Shown in pieces: positions 42,084 through 50,507 of a DNA stretch of 64,000 nucleotides (position 1 is its first letter; the number at the start of each line of letters is the position of its first letter). The DNA comes from CBDCBA01 sp965214125. Lineage in GTDB: Bacteria; Planctomycetota; Phycisphaerae; Tepidisphaerales; Tepidisphaeraceae. Location: NCBI GenBank assembly GCA_965214125.1, contig CBDCBA010000020.1, positions 11,989 through 75,988 on the forward strand, given 5' to 3'. Made by a program: the position numbers and the translations under genes. Below the pieces are notes generated by a model that did not search any database, was not told where the DNA came from, and saw only the letters and a list, made by a program, of their open reading frames with translations.

Positions 42084-42677
42084 ATGCCGCCCGCGGAAGC
42101 AACGACGCCCCTGCCGCGAATGACTCGTGAGGAGTACCTCGCTTTCGAGGAAACGAGCGAGGGAAAACACGAGTTCCACGCTGGCAAACTGTTGGCGATG
42201 AGTGGCTCGACACACGAGCACGCCCGTATTGCGACGAACGTCAATCGATCCCTCGGCAACCGCCTGGAGGGCGGTGCCTGCGATGTGCTAGACAGCACGA
42301 TGCGCGTGCGGGCGATCGCGCTCGATCGGTTCGTCTACCCCGACGGCACCGTGCATTGCGGGCCGCCGGAGTTCGATGTTCGCGACCAGAAAAAGCTCGC
42401 TCTTCTCAATCCGATCCTGATCGTGGAGGTGTTGAGCGAATCGACGGAACACTACGATCGCGGCGATAAGTTCGCGCTGTATCGCACGATTCCCAGCTTT
42501 CGCGAGTACGTGCTCGTCAGCCAGAACGAGCCGCAGGTCGAGACATTCTTTCGCACCGAGGATGGCAACTGGCGTATCGAGGTGTTTGCCGGCATCGACG
42601 CCGTCGTCCCGCTGCACAGCGTCGGCATCGAGCTGCCGCTGGCGGAGGTCTACCGCAACGTGCCGCTACCCGAGTGA
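42084..42677 (+). CDS. Uma2 family endonuclease-like protein (DUF820)
   Basis: 197 aa with the PD-(D/E)xK-like Uma2 pattern: MTREEYLAFEETSEGKHEF at the N-terminus, FVYPDGTVHCGPPEF, NPILIVEVLSESTEHYDRGDKFALYRTIPSFREYVLV (split EVLSESTE as catalytic Glu site), and ETFFRTEDGNW. Often multicopy in planctomycetes and cyanobacteria; biological role unknown. Its stop overlaps the GTG of the next small gene. Confidence 0.9.
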   Translation: MPPAEATTPLPRMTREEYLAFEETSEGKHEFHAGKLLAMSGSTHEHARIATNVNRSLGNRLEGGACDVLDSTMRVRAIALDRFVYPDGTVHCGPPEFDVRDQKKLALLNPILIVEVLSESTEHYDRGDKFALYRTIPSFREYVLVSQNEPQVETFFRTEDGNWRIEVFAGIDAVVPLHSVGIELPLAEVYRNVPLPE

Positions 42678-43000
42678 AGCAGCCGCCGCCCAGGACGCCC
42701 GACGGCCGGTACATCGTCGTCCGCGGACGACTCTGGCGGGCGACGAACCCGAAGTTGGCGGACGCCGAGGCCAAAACGCTTCGACAGCAACTCGGCCGGG
42801 CGCGGTCGGACGTCGCCAAGGCCAGGCGTTTGGCCGATGACGAGTTGCTGCAAGATGCCCGACGCCGCGTCCACGCCGCCAAGCTCGCGCTCGGCGAACG
42901 CGGCCCCGTCTGGTGGGACGACGGCCAACCCGACTACAACCGCCACCTCGCCACGAACACGCCATACGCGGCGTGGTGGGCGGAGTTGAATAGTGACTAA
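42674..43000 (+). CDS. Conserved-looking hypothetical protein, 108 aa
   Basis: GTG start overlaps the Uma2 stop (GTGA). Sequence begins with a small strand pair (DGRYIVVRGRLWRATNPKL) and continues as a charged helix (LRQQLGRARSDVAKARRLAD) and RVHAAKLALGERGPVWW. I recall similar short proteins in many genomes but know no function. Convergent with the membrane protein gene; the two stops overlap by four bases. Confidence 0.7.
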   Translation: MKQPPPRTPDGRYIVVRGRLWRATNPKLADAEAKTLRQQLGRARSDVAKARRLADDELLQDARRRVHAAKLALGERGPVWWDDGQPDYNRHLATNTPYAAWWAELNSD

Positions 43001-43404
43001 AGTCCCGCGATTAGCACCCGCGCGATGAAGGCAATCATAAGCGACCACACGAAGTTGATGAGCGTTCCGCCGAGAAAGTAGCCGGGATCACTCTCGATCT
43101 CCTTCTTGCGCGCCAACGCCTTCGCGGCGAAGATCAGAGCAAGCCCCGTCTCTTGACCGGCAAGCACGAACGTGACGATGATGATGTTCTCACACTTGCC
43201 GATCACGTTGCCAATGCTCCGGCGGGACTGCTCGACGGCATCGTCGGCGTCCTCCGCCTTGGGCTTGGTCGGCAGGAACATCACGACCACTTGGGTGCTG
43301 TTCGCCATCGTGATCAGATAGGCGCACAGGATGACAAGCCACCGCGCCCAAGTGGGCTCAATCAGCGGCGTCAGGATTGCCGACTGAACCATCTCAGCAG
43401 CCAT
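42997..43404 (-). CDS. Small membrane protein, SatD partner
   Basis: 135 aa, about four hydrophobic segments (WARWLVILCAYLITMAN, NIIIVTFVLAGQETGLALIF, YFLGGTLINFVWSLMIAFI). The C-terminal half (IGKCENIIIVTFVLAG, FAAKALARKKEIES, GTLINF) resembles the C-terminal membrane segment of DUF3307 proteins, which commonly accompany SatD. Start ATG 43404 has GAGGAG six bases upstream and lies inside the end of the SatD gene (11-base overlap). Function unknown; see the paired finding. Confidence 0.7.
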   Translation of the reverse strand: MAAEMVQSAILTPLIEPTWARWLVILCAYLITMANSTQVVVMFLPTKPKAEDADDAVEQSRRSIGNVIGKCENIIIVTFVLAGQETGLALIFAAKALARKKEIESDPGYFLGGTLINFVWSLMIAFIARVLIAGL

Positions 43405-44083
43405 CAACATCTCCTCGTTGACGTGACTCGAGCAGTTTCCGCGTTGCGCTGCGCAACGCCTCGAACTGCGGAACGAGCGCTCGGCGACTAGCCTTCGAAA
43501 CCGCCTGCTGGGTGACGCCGAGATGTTCGGCAATCGCCTGCTGGTTCGGGTAAATCTCCGGCGAATCGAGGCGCAAGAGTTGGACCTCTCGAACCCGCGT
43601 CGGCCACGCCTGCTGCATTGCTAGGCATGCGGTTGCTGAGGCGTTGAGATGCGCGCGGACGACCGTGTCCCATTGGGGCGCGTCGACGGCCAACGTGGGA
43701 TAGCTTTCGTGTACTTCTCGCAGCGACTCGGCTGCGCCGTGAAATGCCGGCCCGTCCAAATCCGCGGCGCGACCCGACTCGCCCCAAACGTCGATCGTTC
43801 CAATGCCAATGCCGAACCGGAACGAGGCTGGTGCCGTCCGGAGGTTCAGTTCGAGCGCCAGGTCCAGAACCGGCCCGACGAGGCGAAGCAGGCCGCTGAT
43901 CTCGTCCAAACCACGCGTGGTTTCCAAGTCGGCGATCAAGCTGTCCGCGTAGCGACGATTGATCGTCGCCAGTGCCGACTCCACCCGGTCAGCAAGCTCG
44001 CGTCGCCCACGCTGTCGTCGCGATCCGATCAGGTCGGCGCTGATCGCAACCAAGGAGCCGGAAAAGCGAGCTGACACGGACAC
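43394..44083 (-). CDS. SatD-family protein with C-terminal helix-turn-helix
   Basis: 229 aa. SatD pattern: VAISADLIGSRR (Asp17), GLDEISGLLRL (Asp60-Glu61, equivalent to the family GDEFQ), RFGIGIGTIDV (residues 89-98) and LDGPAFHGAAESL (109-121). C-terminal HTH at about 182-200 (QQAIAEHLGVTQQAVSKASR). These three blocks resemble the metal-binding and glycine turns of class III nucleotidyl cyclases (my inference). The name comes from a streptococcal acid-tolerance locus; molecular function is unknown. GTG 44083; a second GTG at 44077 has TAAGGT seven bases upstream. Overlaps the membrane partner gene. Confidence 0.75.
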   Translation of the reverse strand: MSVSARFSGSLVAISADLIGSRRQRGRRELADRVESALATINRRYADSLIADLETTRGLDEISGLLRLVGPVLDLALELNLRTAPASFRFGIGIGTIDVWGESGRAADLDGPAFHGAAESLREVHESYPTLAVDAPQWDTVVRAHLNASATACLAMQQAWPTRVREVQLLRLDSPEIYPNQQAIAEHLGVTQQAVSKASRRALVPQFEALRSATRKLLESRQRGDVDGC

Positions 44084-44128
44084 AACCTTATCAGATGTAA
44101 TGCGGGAAACAACCCAGATAGTTGTATC

Positions 44129-45532
44129 TCACGCCACCCCCGCCACGCCCGTTTCGATCGGGGCGCTGACGTACTCCCTCGGGTCCGTCACGTGGCCGGT
44201 CAGCGCCGATGCCGCGACCGTCAGGGGGCTGGCCAGGTAAACCCCCGCCTGCTTGTGACCCATGCGGCCGGGGAAGTTGCGGTTGGTCGTGCTGATGCAC
44301 GTGATCGCCTCGTTCAGCCGCCCGAACGTGTCGCTCGGGCCGCCCAGGCACGCGGCGCAACCCGACGGCCCGATCAGGCAGCCGGCGTCGGCGAGAATGT
44401 CCTCGATGCTCTTCTCGTTGCTGTCCTTTTCCACGCCGCGCAGGTTCAGGCGCTTCATGTCGCTATGAACCTCCGTGCTGCCGGGCACGACGTACGTCGG
44501 GATCTTGACCTGGTTTCCCTTGAGAATGTTGGCCGCGAAGATCATGTCGGTGATCTTCCCGCCCGTGCAGCTTCCGACGTACGCCCGGTCGAGCTTCACG
44601 TCGCGGCAGTTGTGGGCCGTGTCCTTGTTGTCGGGCGAGTGCGGCTTGGCGACCATCGGCTCCATCATGTTCAGATTCCAGGCGTGCTCGCTGAAGTAGC
44701 TGGCGTCGCTGTCCTCGGTCACAACGTCCCACTCGGGGCGATTGCTGCGGGCGCGGACGTACTGAAGGGTCTTCTCGTCGACATCGCAGACCCCGTTCTT
44801 GCCGCCAGCCTCGATGGCCATGTTGGTCAGCGTCATGCGATCTTCGAGCGTGAGCGAACTAATGCCGTCGCCGGTGAAGTACATGGAGCGGTAGGTGGCC
44901 CCGTCGACGCCGATCTCGCCGATGACCGCCAGAATCAGGTCTTTCGCCGTGAGATAGGGCGGAATCTCGCCGTCGAAGTGAAACTTCATCGTCGGCGGAA
45001 CCTTCAGCCACGTCTTGCCTGTGCCGAGCGTGAAGGCCGCATCGGTGTTGCCCACGCCCGTCGCGAACATGCCGAACGCCCCGGCCGTGCAGGTGTGGCT
45101 ATCCGTGCCGAGCATGATCTCGCCCGGCCGCACGTGGCCCTCCTCGGGCAGCGCCTTGTGGCAGACGCCCTTGTAGCTCGTCTTGTTCGGGTCGAGGTAC
45201 GGGCTGGGCATGCCCTGCTTCTCGATGAAGTCGGGGTCGTAGTAATACTTCAGCCCCTGGTCCTTCACGAATTGGCGGAGCAGTTGGATGTTCCGGTAAC
45301 TCTTCAGGTCGGCCGTGAAGATGTAGTGATCGGGGATGATGACCACGCGGTCCTTGTCCCAAACCTTCGCGTCCTTGCCGAACTCCTGCTGAAAGATGCC
45401 GACCGTGCCCGGCCCGCACACGTCGTGGGTCATCAGCACGTCGACATCAACCCACACGCTCTCCCCCGGCTCAACGCAGGGCTTTTGCGCGTGCTTGGCG
45501 AGGATCTTCTCGGTGATGGTCGAGCCGGGCAT
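44129..45532 (-). CDS. leuC: 3-isopropylmalate dehydratase large subunit (aconitase family)
   Basis: Isomerises 2- to 3-isopropylmalate in leucine synthesis with a 4Fe-4S cluster. 467 aa. Cluster ligands: Cys in AYVGSCTGGKI and two Cys in GPSGCAACLGGPSD. Other strings: LGTDSHTCTAGAFGMFATGVG, NRNFPGRMGHKQAGVYLASP. The small subunit LeuD is not adjacent, so homoaconitase-like alternatives cannot be fully excluded. TAAGGT stands six bases before the ATG. Confidence 0.9.
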   Translation of the reverse strand: MPGSTITEKILAKHAQKPCVEPGESVWVDVDVLMTHDVCGPGTVGIFQQEFGKDAKVWDKDRVVIIPDHYIFTADLKSYRNIQLLRQFVKDQGLKYYYDPDFIEKQGMPSPYLDPNKTSYKGVCHKALPEEGHVRPGEIMLGTDSHTCTAGAFGMFATGVGNTDAAFTLGTGKTWLKVPPTMKFHFDGEIPPYLTAKDLILAVIGEIGVDGATYRSMYFTGDGISSLTLEDRMTLTNMAIEAGGKNGVCDVDEKTLQYVRARSNRPEWDVVTEDSDASYFSEHAWNLNMMEPMVAKPHSPDNKDTAHNCRDVKLDRAYVGSCTGGKITDMIFAANILKGNQVKIPTYVVPGSTEVHSDMKRLNLRGVEKDSNEKSIEDILADAGCLIGPSGCAACLGGPSDTFGRLNEAITCISTTNRNFPGRMGHKQAGVYLASPLTVAASALTGHVTDPREYVSAPIETGVAGVA

Positions 45533-45538
45533 GCCGAC

Positions 45539-45544
45539 ACCTTA
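45539..45544 (-). promoter_or_regulatory. TANNNT hexamer before leuC
   Basis: TAAGGT on the minus strand, six bases from ATG. AAGGTG could instead be a Shine-Dalgarno. Confidence 0.3.
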
Positions 45545-45680
45545 GCAGCGACCCGCCTCGCTTGGTGGTCGTGCCAAACCGCATGAAAGCGGGGCCTCAC
45601 GTTCAAACCGCCCCGCCGGCGGCCGATGTAGGACGGGCCGCTCGTCGCGGGCGGCCGCCGACTTCGCCGCAGGGGTTTCG

Positions 45681-47708
45681 ATGCTTTCGCCCAATTCACC
45701 GACCGCCACGCCCACCACCACGCTCACCGACACCGACGCCGAGCAGCTCGCCCGCATGTCGCTCATCGTCAGCGCCACCGACAGCGCCGCGCTCATCACC
45801 GACGCCGACGGCCACATCGAGTACGCCAACCCGGCCTTCACGCGCATCAGCGGCTACGAGGCCGACGAGGTCATCGGCAGGAAGCCCGGCCAACTGCTTC
45901 AAGGCCCAGGCACCGATCCGGCGACCGTCGCCTTCATTCGCGAACGCCTGAGCGCCGGCGAAGGCTTTGAGACGGAAATCCTCAACTACTCCAAAACCGG
46001 CCGCGAGTATTGGCTGGCGCTGGAAGTCCGCCCCGTGCGCGACGACGCGGGCCGACTCACCAACTTCATCGCGATCGAGCGCGATGTCACCGAGCAGAAG
46101 CACGCCCAAACGCGGCTCCGCGACAGCGACCGCCGCCTCGCGCGAATTGCCGCCAACACGCCGGGCATTATCTACCAGTTCCGGCTCGACCCCAGCGGCA
46201 CGATCACCCTGCCGTTCGTGAGCGATGCCCTCCGCGACGTCTACGGCCTGGAGCCGGATGCCGTGATGGCGGACGCGAACATCTTCATGTCGCGTGTGCT
46301 ACCCGAAGACGCGCCGGGTCTGGCCGCCGCCGTGCAAGCGTCGGCGGCGTCGCTCGACTCCTTCGTCTGGCACGGGCGCATTCGCCATCGCGACGGCACG
46401 GTGCGCCACATCGACGCCCGCTCGCGCCCCGAGCGCCAAGCCGACGGCAGCACCGTGTGGGACGGCGTGATCGCGGACGTCACGAAGCAGAAGCTGATCG
46501 AGGCCGAGCTCACCGCCGCCAAGGAGCAGGCCGAGGCCGCCAACATCGCCAAGAGCGCGTTCCTGGCGAACATGAGCCATGAGATTCGCACGCCGCTCAG
46601 CCACGTCATCGCCTACGCCGAAACACTCGTCGAGTCCCTGACCGACCAAGCCAACGGCGAGGCGCCACTGCTGGGCATCGAGGAGCAGATCCAAGCCGCC
46701 GGCGTCATCAACCGCAGCGGCGGTCACTTGCTAACGGTGCTCGATGAAATCCTCGACCTTTCCAAAATCGAAGCCGGGCGCATGACGGTCGAGCGCACCG
46801 ATGTCGACGTGCCGGCCATCGTGGAGGAGGTGGCCTCGCTCATGCGCGTCAACGCGACCGACCGCGGCCTGAAGCTCGACGTCGATTACCTCGACCAGCT
46901 TCCCAAAACCGTTAAGGCCGACCCGACCCGGTTGCGGCAGGCGATCCTCAACCTCACCGGCAACGCCATCAAGTTCACCGAAACGGGCGGCGTGACGATC
47001 CGCGTGCGCTTCGACGACGCCGACTGCCGGCTGCTCGTGGAGGTAATCGACACGGGCATCGGTATCACGCCCGAGCAGGAGTCGAAACTGTTCGAGCCCT
47101 TCCGGCAGGCGGACGAGACGACCACGCGGCGCTTCGGTGGCACCGGCCTCGGGCTGGCGCTGAGCCGCCGGCTCGTGCGCCTCATGGGCGGCGACCTGAC
47201 GTGCCACAGCGCGGCCGGCAAGGGGAGCACCTTTCGCGTCAGCCTTCCCGCCGTGCCGCCGGCGGGACACTGCAAGATCAACCGCGCCCCGCTGCCCGCC
47301 GCCGACGCCGCCCGCGCGGCCGGCCCGCTCGCGGGCGTGCGCGTCCTGATCGCCGACGATGGCGAGGAGAACCGCTGGCTGCTGGGCGTCCACCTCAAGA
47401 ATGCCGGCGCGACCGTCGAGACAGCCGTCGACGGCAAGCGGGCTGTCGACAAGGTCGCCGGCGGGCCATTCGACGCCGTCGTCATGGACATGCAGATGCC
47501 CGAGATGGATGGCTACACGGCCACGCGCACGCTCCGGGGGCGCGGGTTTGCCGGCCCGATTGTCGCCTTCACCGCTCACGCGATGAGCGGCGACCGCGAC
47601 AAGTGTCTCGCCGCCGGCTGCGACGGCTACGAGGCCAAGCCCATCAACGCCAAGCGGTTCGTGGCAACGCTCGTATCGCTGCTGGCAACTCGTTCGCGGG
47701 CGGCGTGA
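45681..47708 (+). CDS. Hybrid sensor histidine kinase (PAS-PAS-HisKA-HATPase-REC)
   Basis: 675 aa, no membrane helix, so cytoplasmic. PAS1 (about 25-150) has a LOV-like outline, but the position of the photoactive Cys reads GRKPGQLLQG, so light sensing by that residue is absent. PAS2 about 155-275. HisKA with SHEIRTPLSHVIAYAETL, HATPase with N box NLTGNAIKFT, G1 DTGIGI, F box FEPFRQ, G2 GTGLGLAL. C-terminal receiver: VLIADDGEEN, phosphoacceptor Asp in VVMDMQMPEMDGY, Lys in EAKPINAKRF. Its stop overlaps the start of the rhomboid gene (TGATG). Confidence 0.93.
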   Translation: MLSPNSPTATPTTTLTDTDAEQLARMSLIVSATDSAALITDADGHIEYANPAFTRISGYEADEVIGRKPGQLLQGPGTDPATVAFIRERLSAGEGFETEILNYSKTGREYWLALEVRPVRDDAGRLTNFIAIERDVTEQKHAQTRLRDSDRRLARIAANTPGIIYQFRLDPSGTITLPFVSDALRDVYGLEPDAVMADANIFMSRVLPEDAPGLAAAVQASAASLDSFVWHGRIRHRDGTVRHIDARSRPERQADGSTVWDGVIADVTKQKLIEAELTAAKEQAEAANIAKSAFLANMSHEIRTPLSHVIAYAETLVESLTDQANGEAPLLGIEEQIQAAGVINRSGGHLLTVLDEILDLSKIEAGRMTVERTDVDVPAIVEEVASLMRVNATDRGLKLDVDYLDQLPKTVKADPTRLRQAILNLTGNAIKFTETGGVTIRVRFDDADCRLLVEVIDTGIGITPEQESKLFEPFRQADETTTRRFGGTGLGLALSRRLVRLMGGDLTCHSAAGKGSTFRVSLPAVPPAGHCKINRAPLPAADAARAAGPLAGVRVLIADDGEENRWLLGVHLKNAGATVETAVDGKRAVDKVAGGPFDAVVMDMQMPEMDGYTATRTLRGRGFAGPIVAFTAHAMSGDRDKCLAAGCDGYEAKPINAKRFVATLVSLLATRSRAA

Positions 47709-48490
47709 TGCCGATAGAGTCCAACATGGTCGCCAGCCCCCCGCCGCCAACGCCGGACGCGCGCCGGCCGATGCCCAATCGGCGGGCGCTGCGTCTGAAG
47801 GCGCGGCTGTGGAACATGTCGACCTGGATTCTCGCCGCCTGCGTGAGCGTCTTCCTGCTGCAACTGTTGGCGTCGGGGCCGCTCTACCGTGCCGGGCAGT
47901 TCAACGCCGAAGACGCGCTGCTGAACGGGCAGATTTGGCGGTTCATCACGTTCCAATTTTTGCACGGCGGGTGGATGCACTTGGGCGTGAACATGGTCGG
48001 CCTGTGGGTCTTCGGGCCGATGGTTGAGCGGCGGATTGGGCGGGCAAAAATGCTGGTCTACTACCTGATTTGCGGCGTCGGCGGCGCGGCGGGGTACGTG
48101 GCGCTGTGGCAGTTCGGGTTCATCGCCAGCACGCTCGACGCACCGCTGATCGGCGCCAGCGCCGGGCTGTTCGGCCTGATCGCGGCGGCGATGACGCTCT
48201 TTCCCAACCGCATCCTGCCGCTGGCGATCCCGCCGGTCGACATCACGATCTTCCGCTTTGGCCTGGTCTACCTCGTGATGGGCGCGCTGGTCATCATGCT
48301 CTACGGCCCCACCGGCCGCGGCAACGCCGGCGGCGAGGCGGCCCACCTCGGCGGCGCAGCGGTCGGCCTCCTGCTCAGCCGCCACCTCGGATGGCTCGCG
48401 TGGGTCGAACGCATCAGCCCCGAGCGCCTGCGCAACATCGGGCACGGCAAGCGCAGGCACCAAGGCGCCCGCCCTGCCCGCGCGACGTAG
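47708..48490 (+). CDS. Rhomboid family intramembrane serine protease
   Basis: 260 aa with six hydrophobic segments after a basic, Pro-rich N-terminus. Catalytic Ser in IGASAGLFGLI and catalytic His in EAAHLGGAAVGLL; the oxyanion segment is FLHGGWMHLGVNMVGLWVFG. Cleaves membrane-anchored substrates within the bilayer. ATG overlaps the stop of the hybrid kinase gene, suggesting coupled translation, though a functional link is not established. Ends before the second palindromic repeat. Confidence 0.92.
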   Translation: MPIESNMVASPPPPTPDARRPMPNRRALRLKARLWNMSTWILAACVSVFLLQLLASGPLYRAGQFNAEDALLNGQIWRFITFQFLHGGWMHLGVNMVGLWVFGPMVERRIGRAKMLVYYLICGVGGAAGYVALWQFGFIASTLDAPLIGASAGLFGLIAAAMTLFPNRILPLAIPPVDITIFRFGLVYLVMGALVIMLYGPTGRGNAGGEAAHLGGAAVGLLLSRHLGWLAWVERISPERLRNIGHGKRRHQGARPARAT

Positions 48491-48518
48491 AGCACCTTGC
48501 ACTTTTGTTTGCCGGAGT

Positions 48519-48589
48519 TAGCCGCGGACCTTGGTCCGCGCTTCGAACAGAGGTTGGTCCCAAATACGCGGAGCAAGCTCCGCGGCTAC
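48519..48589. repeat. Nested palindromic repeat, copy 2
   Basis: Left unit 48519-48545 contains CGCGGACC-TT-GGTCCGCG; right unit 48567-48589 contains CGCGGAGCAAGCTCCGCG and ends GGCTAC. Same layout as copy 1 at 36757-36828, with a paired C/G swap in the left stem that preserves pairing. Again between convergent genes (rhomboid and AraC regulator). Confidence 0.8.
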
Positions 48590-48636
48590 CTGGAAATGGG
48601 GACGCAAGCAGCTTCAACACGGCGGCACCACGTGGA

Positions 48637-49476
48637 TCATCCGAGCGTGGTCGCGCGGTGGCCGATGCGGTAGGTGCGCGGCGTGACGCCGAAGCGGCGC
48701 CGAAAGCTCGCGTGGAAGTGGCCGGCGTGCCCGAAGCCGCAGTCGAGGCCGACGTCGAGCACGGGGCGATCGGTCGTCGACAGCAGCGTCGCGGCCGCGT
48801 CGAGGCGGGCGTCGTTGACGATCTGCGTCGGCGTGCGATCGAGGTGACGCCGGCACGCCCGCGCCACGTGCTCGTGGCTGCGACCGGCCAGTCGAACGAA
48901 GGCGGCGACGCCCTCGGCGAGCATGGCCGGCGTGGCGAGTCGCGTCAGCGCCGCAGCCAGCCATGCGGGCGGCGGCGAGGCCGGGGCGTCCCGCAGAATC
49001 TGATCCAGGCGTAGGAGGAAGCGATCGCGGTCCAGCGGCGAGAGGCGTCCCTGCCGCAAGTCGGTGGCGGCGTCCGACAGCAGGCCGATTAGGTGCGGCA
49101 CCTGCATGCGACGCCTCGCGAGGCCGCCGGCGAAGGGGTCTGCAAGCGTTCGGCCGTATCGCCGGCGCAGCGCCGCCCACGCCGCCGAGGGGAACGCCAC
49201 GTTCCGCAGCATCAACGGAGCACAGCCCGCCGCGCCGGCAAAGCCATGCACGTCCGGCGGGCGCACGAAGACAATATCCCCCGTCGCCAGCGGCCAGCGA
49301 CGGCGCGGCGTGAACTCAACGCCCTCGCCCGATTCGATCCAGAAGATTTCGTGAAACCGGTGCCCGTGCAGCCGCACGTCGACCGACGCGTCGAACTGGG
49401 CCGCGCCGTAGTGGACGCCGTCGCCCGGCCGCAACAACGGGCGGAGGTTGAGCTTGGGCGGCGCGGGCCTCGGCAT
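48637..49476 (-). CDS. AraC-family transcriptional regulator
   Basis: 279 aa: N-terminal cupin sensor (HGHRFHEIFWIESGEGVEF, LATGDIVFVRPPDVHGF) and C-terminal double helix-turn-helix (VARACRRHLDRTPTQIVNDARL, VLDVGLDCGFGHAGHFHASFRRRFGVTPRTYR). ATG 49476 chosen: TACGCT lies six bases upstream and the longer frame overlaps the divergent PhyH gene. Only 68 bases separate the two divergent starts, so it probably regulates that dioxygenase gene. Confidence 0.9.
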   Translation of the reverse strand: MPRPAPPKLNLRPLLRPGDGVHYGAAQFDASVDVRLHGHRFHEIFWIESGEGVEFTPRRRWPLATGDIVFVRPPDVHGFAGAAGCAPLMLRNVAFPSAAWAALRRRYGRTLADPFAGGLARRRMQVPHLIGLLSDAATDLRQGRLSPLDRDRFLLRLDQILRDAPASPPPAWLAAALTRLATPAMLAEGVAAFVRLAGRSHEHVARACRRHLDRTPTQIVNDARLDAAATLLSTTDRPVLDVGLDCGFGHAGHFHASFRRRFGVTPRTYRIGHRATTLG

Positions 49477-49482
49477 CAACGG

Positions 49483-49488
49483 AGCGTA
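49483..49488 (-). promoter_or_regulatory. Putative leaderless -10 hexamer of the AraC regulator
   Basis: TACGCT on the minus strand, six bases from ATG. Confidence 0.5.
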
Positions 49489-49544
49489 GTTTCCGCACCG
49501 GCGTCGCGGAGGTTTGCGTTCGCGATCTGTGGCATACTCCGGCG

Positions 49545-50483
49545 ATGCGTACCGCCACCCTCGACTCGTCCCCCGCGCCCACCATCGCCGCCGACGATCC
49601 GCGGCTGCGCCCGAACTTCGACGCAACCGTTGGCACGTTCCGCAAGCCGCGGCTGAACCAGGACGAGGTCGTCGCCTACTGCCGCGACGGCTACTTGCTT
49701 TACAACAAGCCGGTCCTGCGCGAGCGGCAGTTCACGGGGCTGCGCGAGCACTTTGAGGTGCTGCTCGAAGAGCACACCAAAACCGGCCTGAGGCCTGAGG
49801 CGATGGACACACCGCACTTTGGCGACCATCGTTTGTTCGACTGGATTTTCAGCGACGAGGTGCTCGACCTCGTCGAGCCGCTGATCGGGCCGAACATCGC
49901 GTTGTTTTCCAGCCACTTCCTCGCCAAACCCGCGCAGAGCGGCAAGCGCGTGCCGTGGCACGAGGACAGCTTTTACTGGCGGAACCTGATGGACCCGATG
50001 CACGTGTGCACCGTGTGGCTCAGCATCGACCCGAGTTTGCCCGAGAACGGCTGCATGAGCGTGATTCCCAAGGCGCTGCACGGCTACAGCGAGTACGCGG
50101 AGGTCGACGAGAACGTCAACGTCTTTGGCACGGAGGTCAAGTGGCTTCGCAACGTGCGGGTCGACGAGGTGGGCGGGCTGACGGAGGCGCCCGAGAACGT
50201 GATCCTTCGCGCCGCCAAGTGCGAGCTGCGCCCGAACGAGGCGAGCCTGCACGACGCCCGGCTGATCCACGGCAGCGATGCCAACCGCAGCAACCTGCGG
50301 CGGTGCGGCTACACGATGCGGTTCATCCCCGCCAGCGTGCTCTACCACGAGAAGGACCACAAGTGGCCGCACCAGATCTACCTCGCCCGCGGCCAGGGCC
50401 ACCCCGACAACCGCTACGCCGACCCGACCAAGGATTACCCCGAGCTCTTCGAACAACGGTTCGGCACCGGGAACTCGCACTAG
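49545..50483 (+). CDS. Phytanoyl-CoA dioxygenase (PhyH) family protein
   Basis: 312-aa Fe(II)/2-oxoglutarate-dependent oxygenase. Iron ligands: HxD in VPWHEDSFYWRN and the distal His in ARLIHGSDANRSNLRRCG, whose Arg binds 2-oxoglutarate. Substrate unknown; bacterial members hydroxylate varied small molecules, including sugars and secondary metabolites. CATACT, one base off the TANNNT pattern, lies six bases before ATG. Divergent from the AraC regulator. Confidence 0.88.
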   Translation: MRTATLDSSPAPTIAADDPRLRPNFDATVGTFRKPRLNQDEVVAYCRDGYLLYNKPVLRERQFTGLREHFEVLLEEHTKTGLRPEAMDTPHFGDHRLFDWIFSDEVLDLVEPLIGPNIALFSSHFLAKPAQSGKRVPWHEDSFYWRNLMDPMHVCTVWLSIDPSLPENGCMSVIPKALHGYSEYAEVDENVNVFGTEVKWLRNVRVDEVGGLTEAPENVILRAAKCELRPNEASLHDARLIHGSDANRSNLRRCGYTMRFIPASVLYHEKDHKWPHQIYLARGQGHPDNRYADPTKDYPELFEQRFGTGNSH

Positions 50484-50507
50484 CAGGCCGAACTTCGTTC
50501 GACCGCT

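Noticed and set aside
40948..42213. 421-codon version of MsrA
   Set aside because: The extension runs antisense through the DinB gene; MsrA begins naturally at 41541 with its own upstream hexamer.
45610..45660. CGGCGGCC/GGCCGCCG inverted repeat between leuC and the hybrid kinase
   Set aside because: Simple G+C-rich complementarity expected by chance; no T-run or known riboswitch features.
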